32,500 bases of DNA, taken from contig WPIO01000100.1 in assembly GCA_009760855.2 (NCBI GenBank), forward strand, positions 245,001-277,500, given 5' to 3'. The translations under genes and the position numbers were made by a program. This DNA is from Cristatella mucedo (Eukaryota; Bryozoa; Phylactolaemata; Cristatellidae). Of this stretch, positions 1 to 9,023 are shown piece by piece. Within the stretch, counting starts at the first letter, position 1. Every line of letters begins with the position of its first letter. The notes below the pieces were generated by a model, which was given only the letters and a program-made list of their open reading frames with translations, was not told the origin of the DNA and made no database searches.

Positions 1-395
1 TGCGCATAAAATGAGCGGTGCAATTTAGCACGAGGACTCATGCAAGACACGTGGAAGCCGAGGAGAAGCAGCAGCAGGGCGGGAGAGCACGTGACTGGAG
101 GAGGAGCAACTAGGCCAGCTAGATAGGCTAGCGAAAGCGAGCAGAGCGATCTCTGTAGGTCGACGAGAGGTCTCTCGAAATCAACTCATCGCTTGATAGG
201 GACCCGATGATGCTCAGACAGAAGTGGTGCGACGCAGCAGCTACTCCCCTGACGGTAGACCTGACCGACTGCCGAGTTTTGCGCCAGTTTAAGTCGATTA
301 AGGGCGCGGAGGAGGCACGGAGTCCTGAATGTAGGAAAGTGCTGCAATCTAGATGCTGTGTCACTAATGTAAGGACTCACTTGGCTGTAAGGGTC
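1..395. other. Unassigned leading stretch, no gene seen
   Basis: No open frame here resembles a known protein, and no RNA gene or repeat family of this window is recognisable. The first part (about 40-180) is purine-rich with GGAG and AGCAG motifs. The stretch ends where an ATAATA-rich LINE tail in reverse orientation begins. Confidence 0.4.
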
Positions 396-905
396 ATAAT
401 AATAGTGATAATACAAATAATAATACATTTGTATAGCACCCACAGATAACTCAGTCTCTTTCTGGCATGCAGCACCCACAGAGTACTTAATCTGGTTTGG
501 CCCAGTGGTTTAAAGTGCTCGACCCGACCAAGGCCTGGCCGAGGTCGTGGGCTCGAGCCCCGCGGCATATGTGAAGCGCCTGAATAGAGATTGAGTTCTC
601 TTAGGGCGCTATACAAATGAATTATATTTTAATCTTTTTCTAGGCTCTTTATATGTGTTATAAAGGAAGCATGATCAAACGGTTAGTGGTACATGCACAA
701 GCTTAACAAGCAAAACGTGTTTACGGCGATATACAATCGTATCAGCATGTAACTGTGATTAGTGGCAGCAAGCACAGTGTATGCATGCGTAGGCAAGTAT
801 AGATAGCATCACAAGGACCCACATGATGCTATCAAAACAGGCGCGTTTTTAGCTTCTTTTTAAATGTTGTCGACTGGCGGGATGTCGTGACGTCAGTCTG
901 GAGGG
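396..905 (-). mobile_element. L2-like LINE 3' end, interrupted by a SINE
   Basis: Read on the minus strand, this copy starts within the last codons of the LINE protein. The frame ends FKKKLKTRLF then stop at about 836-870, and the frame upstream of it is already decayed. The 3' UTR shared with the other copies follows, then the GCGCC-type tail and an ATT-rich end at about 396-425. A forward SINE (492-632) splits the tail between its two 'AATCTCTTTCTAGG'-like halves. Assignment to the L2/CR1 group rests on the C-terminal peptide seen more fully at 18690-19090. It is 5' truncated and inactive. Confidence 0.8.
492..632 (+). mobile_element. SINE A, nested in a LINE tail
   Basis: This is a tRNA-derived SINE. 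The head starts CTGGTTTGGCCCAGTGG (A-box-like, about 500-512) and carries a B-box-like GGCTCGAGCC at 550-559. The tail is GTGAAGCGCC...GGGCGCTATACAAATGAATTAT, which matches the 3' end of the L2-like LINE in this window. Pol III transcription from the internal boxes and mobilisation by the LINE reverse transcriptase are inferred from that architecture. The insertion lies inside the reverse LINE tail 396-905, whose flanking halves are still readable on both sides. Confidence 0.8.
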
Positions 906-1565
906 ACGTCAGCCGGCTCGTCAACTGGCTCGGCTCAATAGCATCGGTCGCGCAGCGGTGAGGTGTGAATCCAACAGCTAGCGGCCAGTAGGCTGAGTGC
1001 TTCGTGCGAAAGTCGTCGGCTCAGAGCCGATGCAGGCCGTTATAGAGCAAAAGTACGACACACGAGTAGGCCTTTGGCTTTGGATGAAACCCGGGACCAA
1101 GGCTGATTAACGTAGCTCGGTACTAACCAGAACTCAGCCAAGACGTTGCTACCATTGGGAATGGAGCTCTCCTCCTGTGCCGCTGTTCCGCTTGGCTACC
1201 TATTGACCCTGTTTCTGTGGACCCTGTGAATTGTATTCCGTTCACAGATCGCCGGATATTACCAAGCTCCCAGTTTCCTTTTGCAGCGAATTCCACACCC
1301 CTTGCCGGCTTTGCGACGGTTAAAAGAGGTAGTCTAAAAAAAAAAATAAAAAAATAACAACCTAATAATAAATAATAAATAAATAACTAAAAATTTACGC
1401 ACGCCAGCCATAGACGTAGGTAGAGTAGCGGTAAAGCTAGTGAGCATTTGCCAGACCCATCGCATCGTCGGTAGGTCGAGGTTGGTCGGGAAAGCGAGCT
1501 GCACAGTAGTGTGGGAAACATGGCAGTGCAAAGCAGCAAAGGAAGAAGGCGGCGCATCGTCCGTC
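906..1565. other. Unassigned stretch with A-rich tract
   Basis: No gene is recognised. An A-rich low-complexity tract (AAATAA/AATAATAA units) lies at about 1337-1392 and could be the reversed tail of an old retroelement. A possible degenerate tRNA-like head near 945-1030 is too diverged to call. Confidence 0.4.
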
Positions 1566-1598
1566 GGCATATATGCGGCCCCTACGCGCATATATGCC
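1566..1598. repeat. Perfect 12-bp inverted repeat (hairpin)
   Basis: GGCATATATGCG at 1566-1577 is the exact reverse complement of CGCATATATGCC at 1587-1598, with a 9-nt spacer. Each arm is itself rich in alternating AT. No gene end is nearby, so a terminator role is not supported. Confidence 0.8.
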
Positions 1599-1734
1599 GC
1601 TCACGCTCCAGAGTAGAAGCGCTGACGTCCTGACAAATCCCAAGGAGCCGGGATAAAAAGAAGCCAGAGTGCTTGAGGAGACGTGTGCCTCGGCGTTCAG
1701 TTGGCGGATTGTAAGTAAGCTGTTCTGGCCTCTT

Positions 1735-1880
1735 CAGCCACGCTTGATGAGGCGAAAATCAAGCGTGGCGAAAATCAAGCAGTTTCCACGTTGCTCGTGC
1801 GCGAAGCTGTGGCCACACGTGCCCCGATCTGCTAGATCTGCCTTGATCACCAAGCTGTGGCCACATCTGCCCCTGCCGCC
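1735..1880. repeat. Short direct and inverted repeats
   Basis: ACGCTTGAT and ATCAAGCGT form an inverted pair near 1740-1770. GGCGAAAATCAAGC occurs twice. AAGCTGTGGCCACA recurs about 48 bases apart, near 1804 and 1852. This looks like local duplication in non-coding DNA. The 120-residue plus-strand frame across it shows no known domain. Confidence 0.5.
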
Positions 1881-2229
1881 TGGTGCCCGGCGCACGACAC
1901 GTTACCGTGACTCGCTGAATGCTTTAGGCAGCAGAAGGTCAATATTGCTGACGCCATTTTTGCCATTCAGCTCTTGCGGCAAAAGCCGAGCCTATGCCCG
2001 TGCTTACGCATCGCCGGAGGAGGGGCCGTAGGTGCTCAGAGACCCCACTTGCCACTTTTGAGACGGCCGCGTACGAGCGTGCATAGGTCCAGGTCCGTCC
2101 AACCACACCACCTTTGAAATGACAGCTGTGAACTCCGTCCAGGCTTCCGTCTGGCTTGACCGTCTGTCCTTCAATCTGCACGTATGCCTTTGAATTGCCA
2201 CTCCGGCTTAGCCAGGTTGCAGTCCATCA

Positions 2230-2418
2230 TGAAATTCGTGCATGAGGTAAGCGATGTTCTTTTCCATGATGTTGTACCTGCTTACACCGTGCCTGCTGCC
2301 TGCAGATGTTACCACACATTATTTGGCAACTCTTTCTGTACAGCATCTGCAAACTGCCTAGAAAGAGGCTCAGTTCTGCGAGAAAGCCATACAAAAATGC
2401 ATTATTATTATTATTACC
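2230..2418 (+). mobile_element. Decayed L2-like LINE 3' end
   Basis: The order of motifs matches the LINE 3' UTR seen elsewhere: a GCTTACACCGTGCCTGCTGCC-like part, TGCAAACTGCCTAGAAAGAG, CTCAGTTCTGCGAGAAAGCC, and an ATGCATTATTATTATT tail. The GCGCC stem is largely eroded, which suggests an old copy. Confidence 0.6.
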
Positions 2419-2689
2419 TTCCCGTGTTAACGTAGAACTACTCGAGCTCTTTCAAGTAAAATGGTTACATCTTAAAACAGTCATTGACTAGCTTCATTCC
2501 TGCATATTGCACCGAGGAAGATCTAGAAAAGTCTACAGCCAATTTAATTCCTATGGCGATCAACTTTGGACGAACGCAGCTGATCATGACCTTCTCTCGC
2601 CAAAGGTGGCATATCGTTAGCGGCTGAAATTGTTATGGCTACGAGTAACGAGCAACGGATCTACATACATTTTGCGCGACTCATTTGCT

Positions 2690-2804
2690 TCACTGCCACA
2701 GAGAACTTAATTTATATCCAGGCTCTTTGCATACGCCGCGGGGCTCGCTCGAGCCCACGATTTCGCGATCGAAGGCGAGCGTCTGCATCGCCAAGTCAAA
2801 CCAG
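2690..2804 (-). mobile_element. SINE A, reverse copy
   Basis: On the minus strand the copy begins CTGGTTTGACTTGGCG. It has a B-box-like GGGCTCGAGC, then the CCGCGGCGTATGCAAAGAGCC join, and ends in the LINE-like ATTAAGTTCTCTG tail. The A box is diverged. The forward open frame over this interval is an artefact of the antisense SINE. Confidence 0.7.
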
Positions 2805-2819
2805 GGCTAGCGATCGTTC

Positions 2820-3135
2820 ACTCTGCCGCGGAGGAAAATAGCTCGACTTCCGGCTTCTGACGGAGAGTGGCCGCGCGGCGCATCGGGCCCAAGACGTCAG
2901 GCCGGCCGCAGGTGGCGGACGAATCGCTCGTCGCGCCTCGCGGCGGCGCCTGCGCCGTGCAGTAGTTCGCGCGCCGCTCGCGTCCGGTTCCGTCCGAGAG
3001 AGTCGAGTCTGGCTCGTTTCGGCAGCGCGATTGAGGACGCGGCAGCGTCGCGCTTCCTTTTTCGCTCATCGCCAGGATTCGGTAGCCGACCGGCGGCGAC
3101 GCGCGAGGTCTTCTCACTGTGCGGCGCGGCGCCGC
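2820..3135. other. GC- and CpG-rich segment
   Basis: The base composition jumps to strongly GC-rich with frequent CG dinucleotides, unlike the flanking retroelement DNA. This is compatible with a promoter or first-exon region, but I see no convincing core promoter or coding exon. Both long minus-strand frames are what GC-rich DNA gives by chance. Confidence 0.35.
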
Positions 3136-3154
3136 TAACTAAACTTGCATGGTG

Positions 3155-3332
3155 TGTCCTGTGCATGTGTACCCCTAACCATGTTACTCTTGTTGTTTAT
3201 TGAGCATGCTTCCACTAACCGTTTGATCGCGCTTCCTTTGCATCAAATGTAAAGTGCCTAGAAAGAGATTTAAGTTCTCTTGGGGCGGAATATCAAATGC
3301 ATTATTATTATTATTATTATTATTATAATTAC
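3155..3332 (+). mobile_element. L2-like LINE 3' end
   Basis: It contains the shared 3' UTR blocks: TGTGCATGTGTACCCCTAACC, GAGCATGCTTCCACTAACC, CAAATGTAAAGTGCCTAGAAAGAG. It ends in ATGCATTATTATT repeated many times. There is no protein-coding part, so the copy is severely 5' truncated. It sits between two GC-rich blocks. Confidence 0.8.
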
Positions 3333-3344
3333 CATCCTCTCGAG

Positions 3345-4150
3345 GCGTCGAGCAGCGCGCCCGCGGTAGCCCGCCTCGTCGGCGCGCTCTCGCTCGCTCG
3401 CGCGCCTCGGCGCTGACAGCCGCCGGGCGAGGAGTCGGGAGAGATACGCAACTTGCCGCCGCAGCCGCCGCCACGCCTCTGGGAGTTCTGCGGCGGCGCC
3501 ATCGGGCTCGCGCCGCCGCCGGGCTACGGCGCATTCGCCTCGCTTCCGCTACGCTGCGGTCGCGCCGCGTCCCCCGCTACGCGGCGCGGCCGCGATGGCG
3601 GTCGATTTTTTCTCTCGCGGTGCGGTCGGAGGCTGGCTGCTAGCCGGTCCGCTGCTTCGCGGCCACCCGCTTGAAAGCGCAAACACATGGTGTAACCATG
3701 GGAATAAACAAACGGTAAATTGCGGCGGCGCAAATGGCAGGGACGCGAGCCCCCGATGCAAGGCAAATAAACAGGCCTCCCTGGTTCAACCGTCGATTCC
3801 CGCCCCGCGCGGGGACGCGTGCGAACCCTTTTTCTGACTGAAGTGCACCGATTCAGCCGCCAGCCGCGCCACAGGTGAAGGCCGAGCCGTGGTGCCGGCA
3901 GAGCAGACGACGAGCCGGCGCCGGCTTTCGATGCTGGGAATGGCTCGCCGAGAAAAGGGAGGCGGAGAGACCGCAGTCCGAATCGAGAATTTAGGATTCT
4001 GGGAAACTGCCAGGCTACGTGTCCGCGCGCAGCCGTGTCCGACGGTACGCGAGACGGCGCCATTGCGAAAAGCCGCGTCCGACGAAAAGAAGGGCCCCCC
4101 GGGGGTGGGGGCGACGGCGGGGGCGACGGCAGCGGTCCTGACGCTCCTGC
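3345..4150. other. GC- and CpG-rich segment
   Basis: A dense CG-rich block with many GCGCGC, GCCGCC and CTCGCTCG motifs, interrupted by a more AT-rich patch near 3680-3720. Several overlapping frames exist on both strands (for example 179 codons on the minus strand, 3524-4063), but none shows a recognisable domain. CpG-island-like regulatory DNA is a reasonable but unproven reading. Confidence 0.35.
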
Positions 4151-4211
4151 GCTATTGGCAGGTATTTCGCTTAGAGCTCCAAAAATAGCGTAACGTTGAC
4201 GCCTGCCCGCT

Positions 4212-4485
4212 CCTGTTTGGCTCAGCGGTAAAATTATAAAAAGATATTAAGATTTATTCGCTTGGCGTCCTAAGAGAATTTATTCCCTATATCCAGGTGC
4301 TTTGCGTATGCCGCAGGGCCGAGCCAAAGACCGAGGTCGTTGAAGGCGATAGCCCTGCCCCTGGGTCAAACCAGACTAGGGTGCTCGCCTGATCAAGGTC
4401 GAGGGCTGGAGCCCCACAGCTCCGCGTGAAACACCTGGATATAGACACAATTCTCTCACGGTGGTACATAAGCGATTATAATCGT
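4212..4485 (+). mobile_element. SINE A, forward copy split by another SINE
   Basis: The head begins CTGTTTGGCTCAGCGGTAAA at 4212-4231. It is broken there by a reverse SINE (4231-4374) and resumes as AGGGTGCTCGCCTGATCAAGG. A B-box-like region (GGGCTGGAGCCCC) follows, then a tail GTGAAACACCTGGATATAGAC...TACATAAGCGATTATAAT, which is a diverged LINE-type tail. Joining the two parts restores the usual SINE A order, which is why I call it one interrupted copy. Confidence 0.65.
4231..4374 (-). mobile_element. SINE A, reverse copy inserted into a SINE
   Basis: Read on the minus strand: CTGGTTTGACCCAGGGGCAG at the head, a B-box-like GGCTCGGCCCTGC, the GCGGCATACGCAAAGCACCTGG join and a LINE-type tail (ATAAATTCTCTTAGGACGCC), then an AT-rich end. 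It splits the A-box region of the forward SINE 4212-4485, so it is the younger insertion. Confidence 0.7.
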
Positions 4486-5590
4486 ATTTTTACGCAATTT
4501 TGCAAGTTTACTGAATCAAACTCACCGCGATAGACTTTGCTAATGTTTAGGGTTCTCTCTTACTCACTCGCGCCGCTTTCGAACGCCCGCCGGCCTAGCG
4601 AAGCGTCTGCTTGCAGTAATACATTTCCCATGAAACACTCGCTTAGACTTAAAAAAAAAATGTATATAGGAAAAATAAATGATGCACTACTTTGCGCCGG
4701 TCAAACGGGCCGGGAACGCGCGCGCACAAGCTTCCGGAAACAATTGACGGCTTTTTCCTGCGACTGCTTTTTCCCGACCGCCCTTTTTCAGCCTCTTCTG
4801 GTGGGTGAGGTGCTGAGTACCTACTTCCCCATTCCTCACGCGGTGTGAGGCTGACTTCCACGCAGTCCGAAGGTCATGGCGAGGTCATCGAAAACACCCC
4901 GCGGACGAGCGCTCGGGCGCACAATGGCGCCAAGTCTGCTGCCGTCGCTTAGCCTCGCCTGTGGCCACGTCCCCGGGAGCTATTTCGACGAAATGTTGCT
5001 TGCACGCAATACTCGTTCACGAGTGTCGGACGCAGGCAGGCAGCTTCAGCGGTCGAGGAATGAGTAAACTTGCGTCACATCCGGCGGAGACCGCTCGCGA
5101 TCACCTTCGCGAGTGGCGGATGGTATCCGAGAACGAGAGCAGAAGGATAAGTATAGAAGGACGCGAAGCAGACCATCTACTGCCAAGTTCGGAAAATCGA
5201 CGGAAGAGGATCGGCTGCTACCAAATGCGACCAGATTTGAATGGTTGGAACTGGCTGCTGCTCCTGCCAAAATGAATCGCCCGCGAGTGCAGAACCGACA
5301 CCAGCCCGTTGTTTGATTTGAGAGCACGCAGGTACAAACAAGAAGCTTGCATGTGAACGCCTACGCTTGGTTCACAGCTCTTCGGCTAGGCCTCTCGTCG
5401 GTCGGAGCGTCGCCACTTCTTGCCGCATCGAGCAGCAAACATCTCGAAGTCATAAGTTCAGTCACCGAACTGAAGGTTCGTGCATTTGTTTGCTCCGGGG
5501 CACCTATCGGAAATACTCCCTCCCCCCCCAAGGTTTCCCATAGCAGCGCCTGCTCCTCTGACTCTGGTCGTCTGTGATGAAATTGTATGT
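4486..5590. other. Unassigned stretch, no gene seen
   Basis: About 1.1 kb of mixed composition. Reading frames of 60-104 codons occur on both strands and overlap one another. None has recognisable motifs or a strong start context. No repeat family of this window was detected. Confidence 0.4.
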
Positions 5591-5728
5591 ACGCTGATTT
5601 GACAGCCTCTCTTGTATAGCGGTAGAAGAGCCTCAACAATTATCGCCACCGTAGATCGCCCACTGCAGGATTTGAAGCCACGAACCACCTCTGTCGTTAA
5701 GAGCGAGCACCCAAACTCCTGGGCAACT
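5591..5728 (-). mobile_element. SINE B, reverse copy
   Basis: On the minus strand: a head with GCCCAGGAGTTTGGGTGCTCGC, a diverged B box (GGCTTCAAATCC), then GCAGTGGGCGATC. It ends with the SINE B tail GGCTCTTCTACCGCTATACA...GAGAGGCTGTCAAATC. The tail can fold into the family hairpin. The head is tRNA-like but the tail differs from that of SINE A. Confidence 0.7.
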
Positions 5729-5990
5729 TCGTCCCTTCAAGTATCTCAGTTTGTTGGTCCTCAAAGCCGCAACTAACGAGTGGGTGTTACGCCGGCAAGT
5801 TTTCTATGGCGCACTCAAAAGACTGGGTGACACACATGCGTTAGCCACCGGAATTGATCTCAATGACTAGGGGAGAACAGAAAAGTAAGGCGCGCAGTCG
5901 AGGAAATGAGTTGCATGAGAGCAGCAGCTTTGGGCAGCATATAAGGACGTAGCACGCTCGGCCGCGCGAGAGCAGCTGTTGTAGCTTCCG

Positions 5991-5995
5991 AAAAA
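5991..5995 (-). terminator. Pol III terminator of tRNA-Glu
   Basis: Five A on the plus strand read as TTTTT on the minus strand, starting six bases past the tRNA 3' end. A run of four or more T is the normal RNA polymerase III stop signal. Confidence 0.8.
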
Positions 5996-6000
5996 GATAT

Positions 6001-6072
6001 TTCCCTAGCCGGGAATCGAACCCGGGCCACGGCGGTGAAAGCGCCGGATCCTAGCCACTAGACCACTAGGGA
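6001..6072 (-). tRNA. tRNA-Glu (anticodon TTC)
   Basis: This is a complete 72-nt cloverleaf on the minus strand. The acceptor stem TCCCTAG (6066-6072) pairs perfectly with CTAGGGA (6002-6008), and base 6001 gives discriminator A. The D-arm/A-box region is TGGTCTAGTGG. The anticodon stem CGGCG/CGCCG encloses the loop CTTTCAC, giving anticodon TTC at 6037-6039. The T arm CCGGG-TTCGATT-CCCGG contains the canonical B box GGTTCGATTCC (6012-6022). There is no intron, and the 3' CCA is not encoded, as expected for a eukaryotic nuclear gene. It closely matches the usual animal tRNA-Glu pattern and has a T-run terminator downstream. Intact stems argue that it is functional and not a SINE head; the SINE heads in this window have different sequences. 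Confidence 0.95.
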
Positions 6073-6224
6073 GTTATGAACTTGCAAATCTCTAGCAGGC
6101 TTACATTTCTTAAACATCGCGCTTACAGTTTGTAAGTAGGCGCTATACAAGGCTCTATGCCACGCTCTAGGCTCTACGCTATGCTATACTAGCGTCTACG
6201 CTTACGGAAGCCAGGAAGTCAGTA

Positions 6225-6398
6225 CCGGCTGACATCGCGTCATCTCCAGGCTTGACACAAATTAAAAGGAATCTACGAACGTTCCTGTTCCAAGCAGCGG
6301 TAGCCCGTCCGAGTGAACTGTTAGCAAATGTAAAGCGCCTATAAAGAGATTGAGTTCTCCGAGGGCGCTTTATCAAGTGCATTGTTATTATTATTATT
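6225..6398 (+). mobile_element. L2-like LINE C-terminus and 3' tail
   Basis: A short protein remnant (frame reading LTQIKRNLRTFLFQAAV) corresponds to the usual 'FKxxLKTxLF' end of the LINE protein. It is followed directly by AGCAAATGTAAAGCGCC, the stem-loop GAGATTGAGTTCTCC...GGGCGC and a (TTA)n tail. It lacks the long 3' UTR seen in other copies and so may be a different subfamily. Confidence 0.75.
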
Positions 6399-6429
6399 AC
6401 AGTCCTTAATGTTCATGACATATTATAAC

Positions 6430-6535
6430 TAATTTTCATGCTTTCTTTCAGCTTATTAACGGTCCCTAGAAAGAGCTTTAGTTTACTTTGGGTAATATGT
6501 AAGTTTTAGTTTTCTATAACTATTATTAGTCTAAA
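6430..6535 (+). mobile_element. Possible second, decayed LINE tail
   Basis: Just after the previous copy come TTCATGCTTTCTTTCAGC, a CCCTAGAAAGAG motif followed by TTTAGTTTAC, and an ATTATTAGTC end. The order fits a heavily mutated LINE 3' end. It is too diverged for certainty. Confidence 0.3.
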
Positions 6536-6779
6536 CAGTGCAAAAGTGACATCATTGAGTAACTGCCACGTATGAACCGAGAAATAATGAAAAGTTGAAT
6601 TTTGTGTCATGAGACAGATAGTTGCAGATACGTTTTAATTGTCTCCGGTAATGGAGGCTGGGAGATTTGTCGATGCCAGCCAAAAAGCAAAAGAAAGAGC
6701 TTGAAATACCCAGGCCCGCTGAATAAACTATATAAGAGGTGGTAGAGAACAAGAAAAGCCGCTTGAGCTCAGTTGACTT

Positions 6780-6925
6780 AAAGGCCTCATTTTATAACGA
6801 AAGAATAGCATGCAAAGAATGGCTTTCGCTGGCTTGCAGCAAAAAATAATGATTTCCTGCTGCAAGACTCGAACCCTCGACCTCGGTTCGTGAATGGCAG
6901 GCACCTTACCGCCTGGCCAAAGCCA
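6780..6925 (-). mobile_element. SINE B, reverse copy
   Basis: Minus strand: GGCCAGGCGGTAAGGTGCC (A-box-like), then TTCACGAACCGAGGTCGAGGG, the B box GGTTCGAGTC and GCAGCAGGAAATCATTATT. A degraded SINE B tail with TTATAAAATGAGGCC closes it. Hairpin arms in the tail are eroded. Confidence 0.65.
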
Positions 6926-7229
6926 AGGAAAAAAGGAGTGTTTGCTGGAGCGGTGGCGAACGGTTTGACTCGCCCAGAAGCATATTCACGGTTCCTCAAG
7001 CGGAGAGCTTTGCAATTGGTAAAATGTACTTCAGCCAAACAGTGGCATCGGTGACTGGGTCTCTGAGCAGGGCATCGGATGCTATTGGCCGGCGGACAGG
7101 GTGCCACTATATCCGTTTGAGGCATTTCGTACTTTCGTAGTTGGCTGTCCGATGCCCCTCCCTGTCGCATACCGGGTTGCGTTGCTCACCATTCTCTGAG
7201 GGCGTGTCAGAGACGGCATGTCGGAAACA

Positions 7230-8006
7230 CTTAGCGGTAGTAGTGCCGTCAACAGCCGCCGACCGGGCGGCTGTCGTTCGAGAATGTGAGAGCGGCCGCG
7301 GCGGCGCACAGGCACTTTTTGCCACGTACCCTCCCCACCCCGCTTCAGACTGAATGAGAAGCTCGAGAACGAAGGAAAAGACTCATGCAGCTGCCGAGCT
7401 GACTTTTTAAGTAAACAGCCACGCACGCAGCATGTCATTCCATTCGCTACGACCCAGGCGCGCTATTGGCTACTCCCAGAGTGTGACCTCATTCTGCTGC
7501 CCTACGCACGAGTGTCGGCCAAGTACGCGACCCTGCGGAATATTGCCTCAAAAAACAAGCCGAGCGACGAAGTCTCGAAGCAGCGACGCGCCGCTGCCGG
7601 CCGTGAGCTGCTGGCTGAATGAAGCTCGTGGCCGCCATAGCCGCAACAGAGACTCCCTGCGCGACGGCTGATTAGGGGGGCTTCGGCGAATGCCGATGAT
7701 GAGCCCGACATTGCCTAGCAACCCTACGAGTAGCGCAAGCGCAGAGTACCGCTAGCGCTTCAGCCGGCGCAGCGCCGCCGACGGCGTCGTCGTCGTTCAG
7801 CTGTTGCGCCGGGCGGCGGCGGATAATGCGGAGGGCAGGATGGCGAGAAATCGCCTCGCGGCGGAGCGTGGCCGGGAGCTCTCGTCGGAATAGTCGCTCG
7901 GCAGCTGGTCACAGCGAGGAATCGATTCGCGGGCTGCAGATCATGGGCATCAGCGTCCGGGACGCGGTGCGCGAGCGCGTGCGTCCGAAGGCTTGGGTAA
8001 ATTTGG
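7230..8006. other. GC-rich segment before the minisatellite
   Basis: A CG-rich block whose richest part is 7740-7900, with GCCGCCGACGGCGTCGTCGTCG-type motifs. A short frame with a good start context (GGCAGGATGGCG, 17 codons) lies at about 7838. Too little is present to claim an exon. It runs directly into the 48-bp repeat array. Confidence 0.3.
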
Positions 8007-8499
8007 CCCAATTAAAACTGCCTTCGCCGTAGCCGTCTGACGGCTTCAGTAGTGCCCAATTAAAACTGCCGTCGCCGTAGCAGTCTGACGGCTTCAGTAG
8101 TGCCCAACTAAAACTGCCGTCGCTGTAGCAGTCTGACGGCTTCAGTAGTGCCCAACTAAAACTGCCTTCGCTGTAGCAGTCTGACGGCTTCAGTAGTACC
8201 CAATTAAAACTGCCGTCGCTGTAGCAGTCTGACCGCTTCAGCAGTGCCCAATTAAAACTGCCGTCGCTGTAGCAGTCTGACGGCTTCAGTAGTGCCCAAC
8301 TAAAACTGCCTTCGCTGTAGCAGTCTGACGGCTTCAGTAGTGCCCAATTGCCTGCTAACCAGTTGCCTTTTGCAGGCAGCCCATCCTGTTGGAGCCGGAA
8401 GCGTGTAGCGATAGCCGATCGACGACAGCAGGGCGTCGACGGCGAGAGAGGAGAAAAGAGAAGGAGAGAGAGAGAAGCTAGGGAAGGAGAGTAAGCCAA
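7909..8499 (-). other. Open frame through the minisatellite, doubtful protein
   Basis: A 196-codon minus-strand frame. The first 25 residues (MAYSPSLASLSLLLFSPLSP...) are hydrophobic with Ser/Leu and could pass for a signal peptide. The body is a 16-residue repeat, WALLKPSDCYSDGSFN, in about seven tandem copies with D/E and N/S variation. No known domain is recognised. A stopless frame can arise simply because 48 is divisible by three, and splice sites and expression are unknown. I treat it as an unproven open frame. Confidence 0.2.
8007..8354. repeat. 48-bp minisatellite, seven copies plus a partial
   Basis: Units start with CCCAATTAAAACTGCC or CCCAACTAAAACTGCC at 8007, 8055, 8103, 8151, 8199, 8247 and 8295, exactly 48 bases apart. 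A broken eighth begins at 8343. Copies differ at only a few positions (C/T at GTCGCTGTAGCAG, T/C at AATTAAAA, CGG/CCG). The unit contains short inverted parts (CCGTC/GACGG). The period is a multiple of three, so one minus-strand frame stays open through all copies. Confidence 0.95.
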
Positions 8500-8926
8500 T
8501 GGGAAGCGCTGGGGTGGATGGCTGGGTTCGCAGAGGGCTATCAGTGGGAGTAGGAAGGAGAAGAGGACAGACAGGGAGAAGAGCGGAGTCGATGGCGATA
8601 AGGAACATTCGAGAAATAGTTAGCCAAGACAACGCATCTGTCCAGGCAAGTTCGTCTTACGGCGTCTTGGCGGGACAGGTCTCCTCGAGCAAGGCTGGCG
8701 TGGGTATTTCTGCTGTTTGTGGAGTTGCCCCCCCCCATCCACCGACCGACCATTCTTCGACCCACGACAGCGGCTCCAATTACCACTTAAAGGAGAGGCG
8801 GTCTTCGTATTTGCCTCCCCCCAACCTAGGCTGCAAAGGTCGGCGCCCTGCCCTCATTCGTAATGCTACTCGCTTTCTTAAAGGCAAGCCGGACGAGAAC
8901 GTCACTATTGGGCATTTTAATGGGAA

Positions 8927-9012
8927 ATAATGATAACGATGATAATAATATGTTTGTACAATGCCCCAGACAACTATTAATCTCTTTTTGGGCACTTTAC
9001 ATTTGCAATGAA
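8927..9012 (-). mobile_element. L2-like LINE 3' tail
   Basis: Minus strand: TTGCAAATGTAAAGTGCCC, AAAAAGAGATTAATAG, GGGGCATTGTACAAAC, and an ATTATTATC tail. Only the last 85 bases of the LINE remain. A reverse SINE B copy starts directly behind it. Confidence 0.75.
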
Positions 9013-9023
9013 AAAAATACTAC

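Noticed and set aside
886-896. TGACGTCA (CRE) palindrome, also at 20731-20738
   Set aside because: Both lie in the same position of LINE coding sequence, so they are shared by descent and not evidence of regulation.
3524-4063. 179-codon minus-strand frame
   Set aside because: It lies in CG-rich DNA where several overlapping frames are open on both strands, and no domain is recognisable.
5936-5975. TATA-like GCATATAAGGACG on the plus strand
   Set aside because: No start site, exon or snRNA follows. The tRNA downstream is on the other strand and uses internal promoter boxes.
8007-8354. CRISPR array
   Set aside because: The 48-bp units are contiguous with no unique spacers, and the context is eukaryotic.
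8499-8930. 143-codon plus-strand frame after the minisatellite
   Set aside because: It has a fair start context, but no known motif, GC-rich composition that lengthens chance frames, and it ends against a LINE tail. Kept only as a note.
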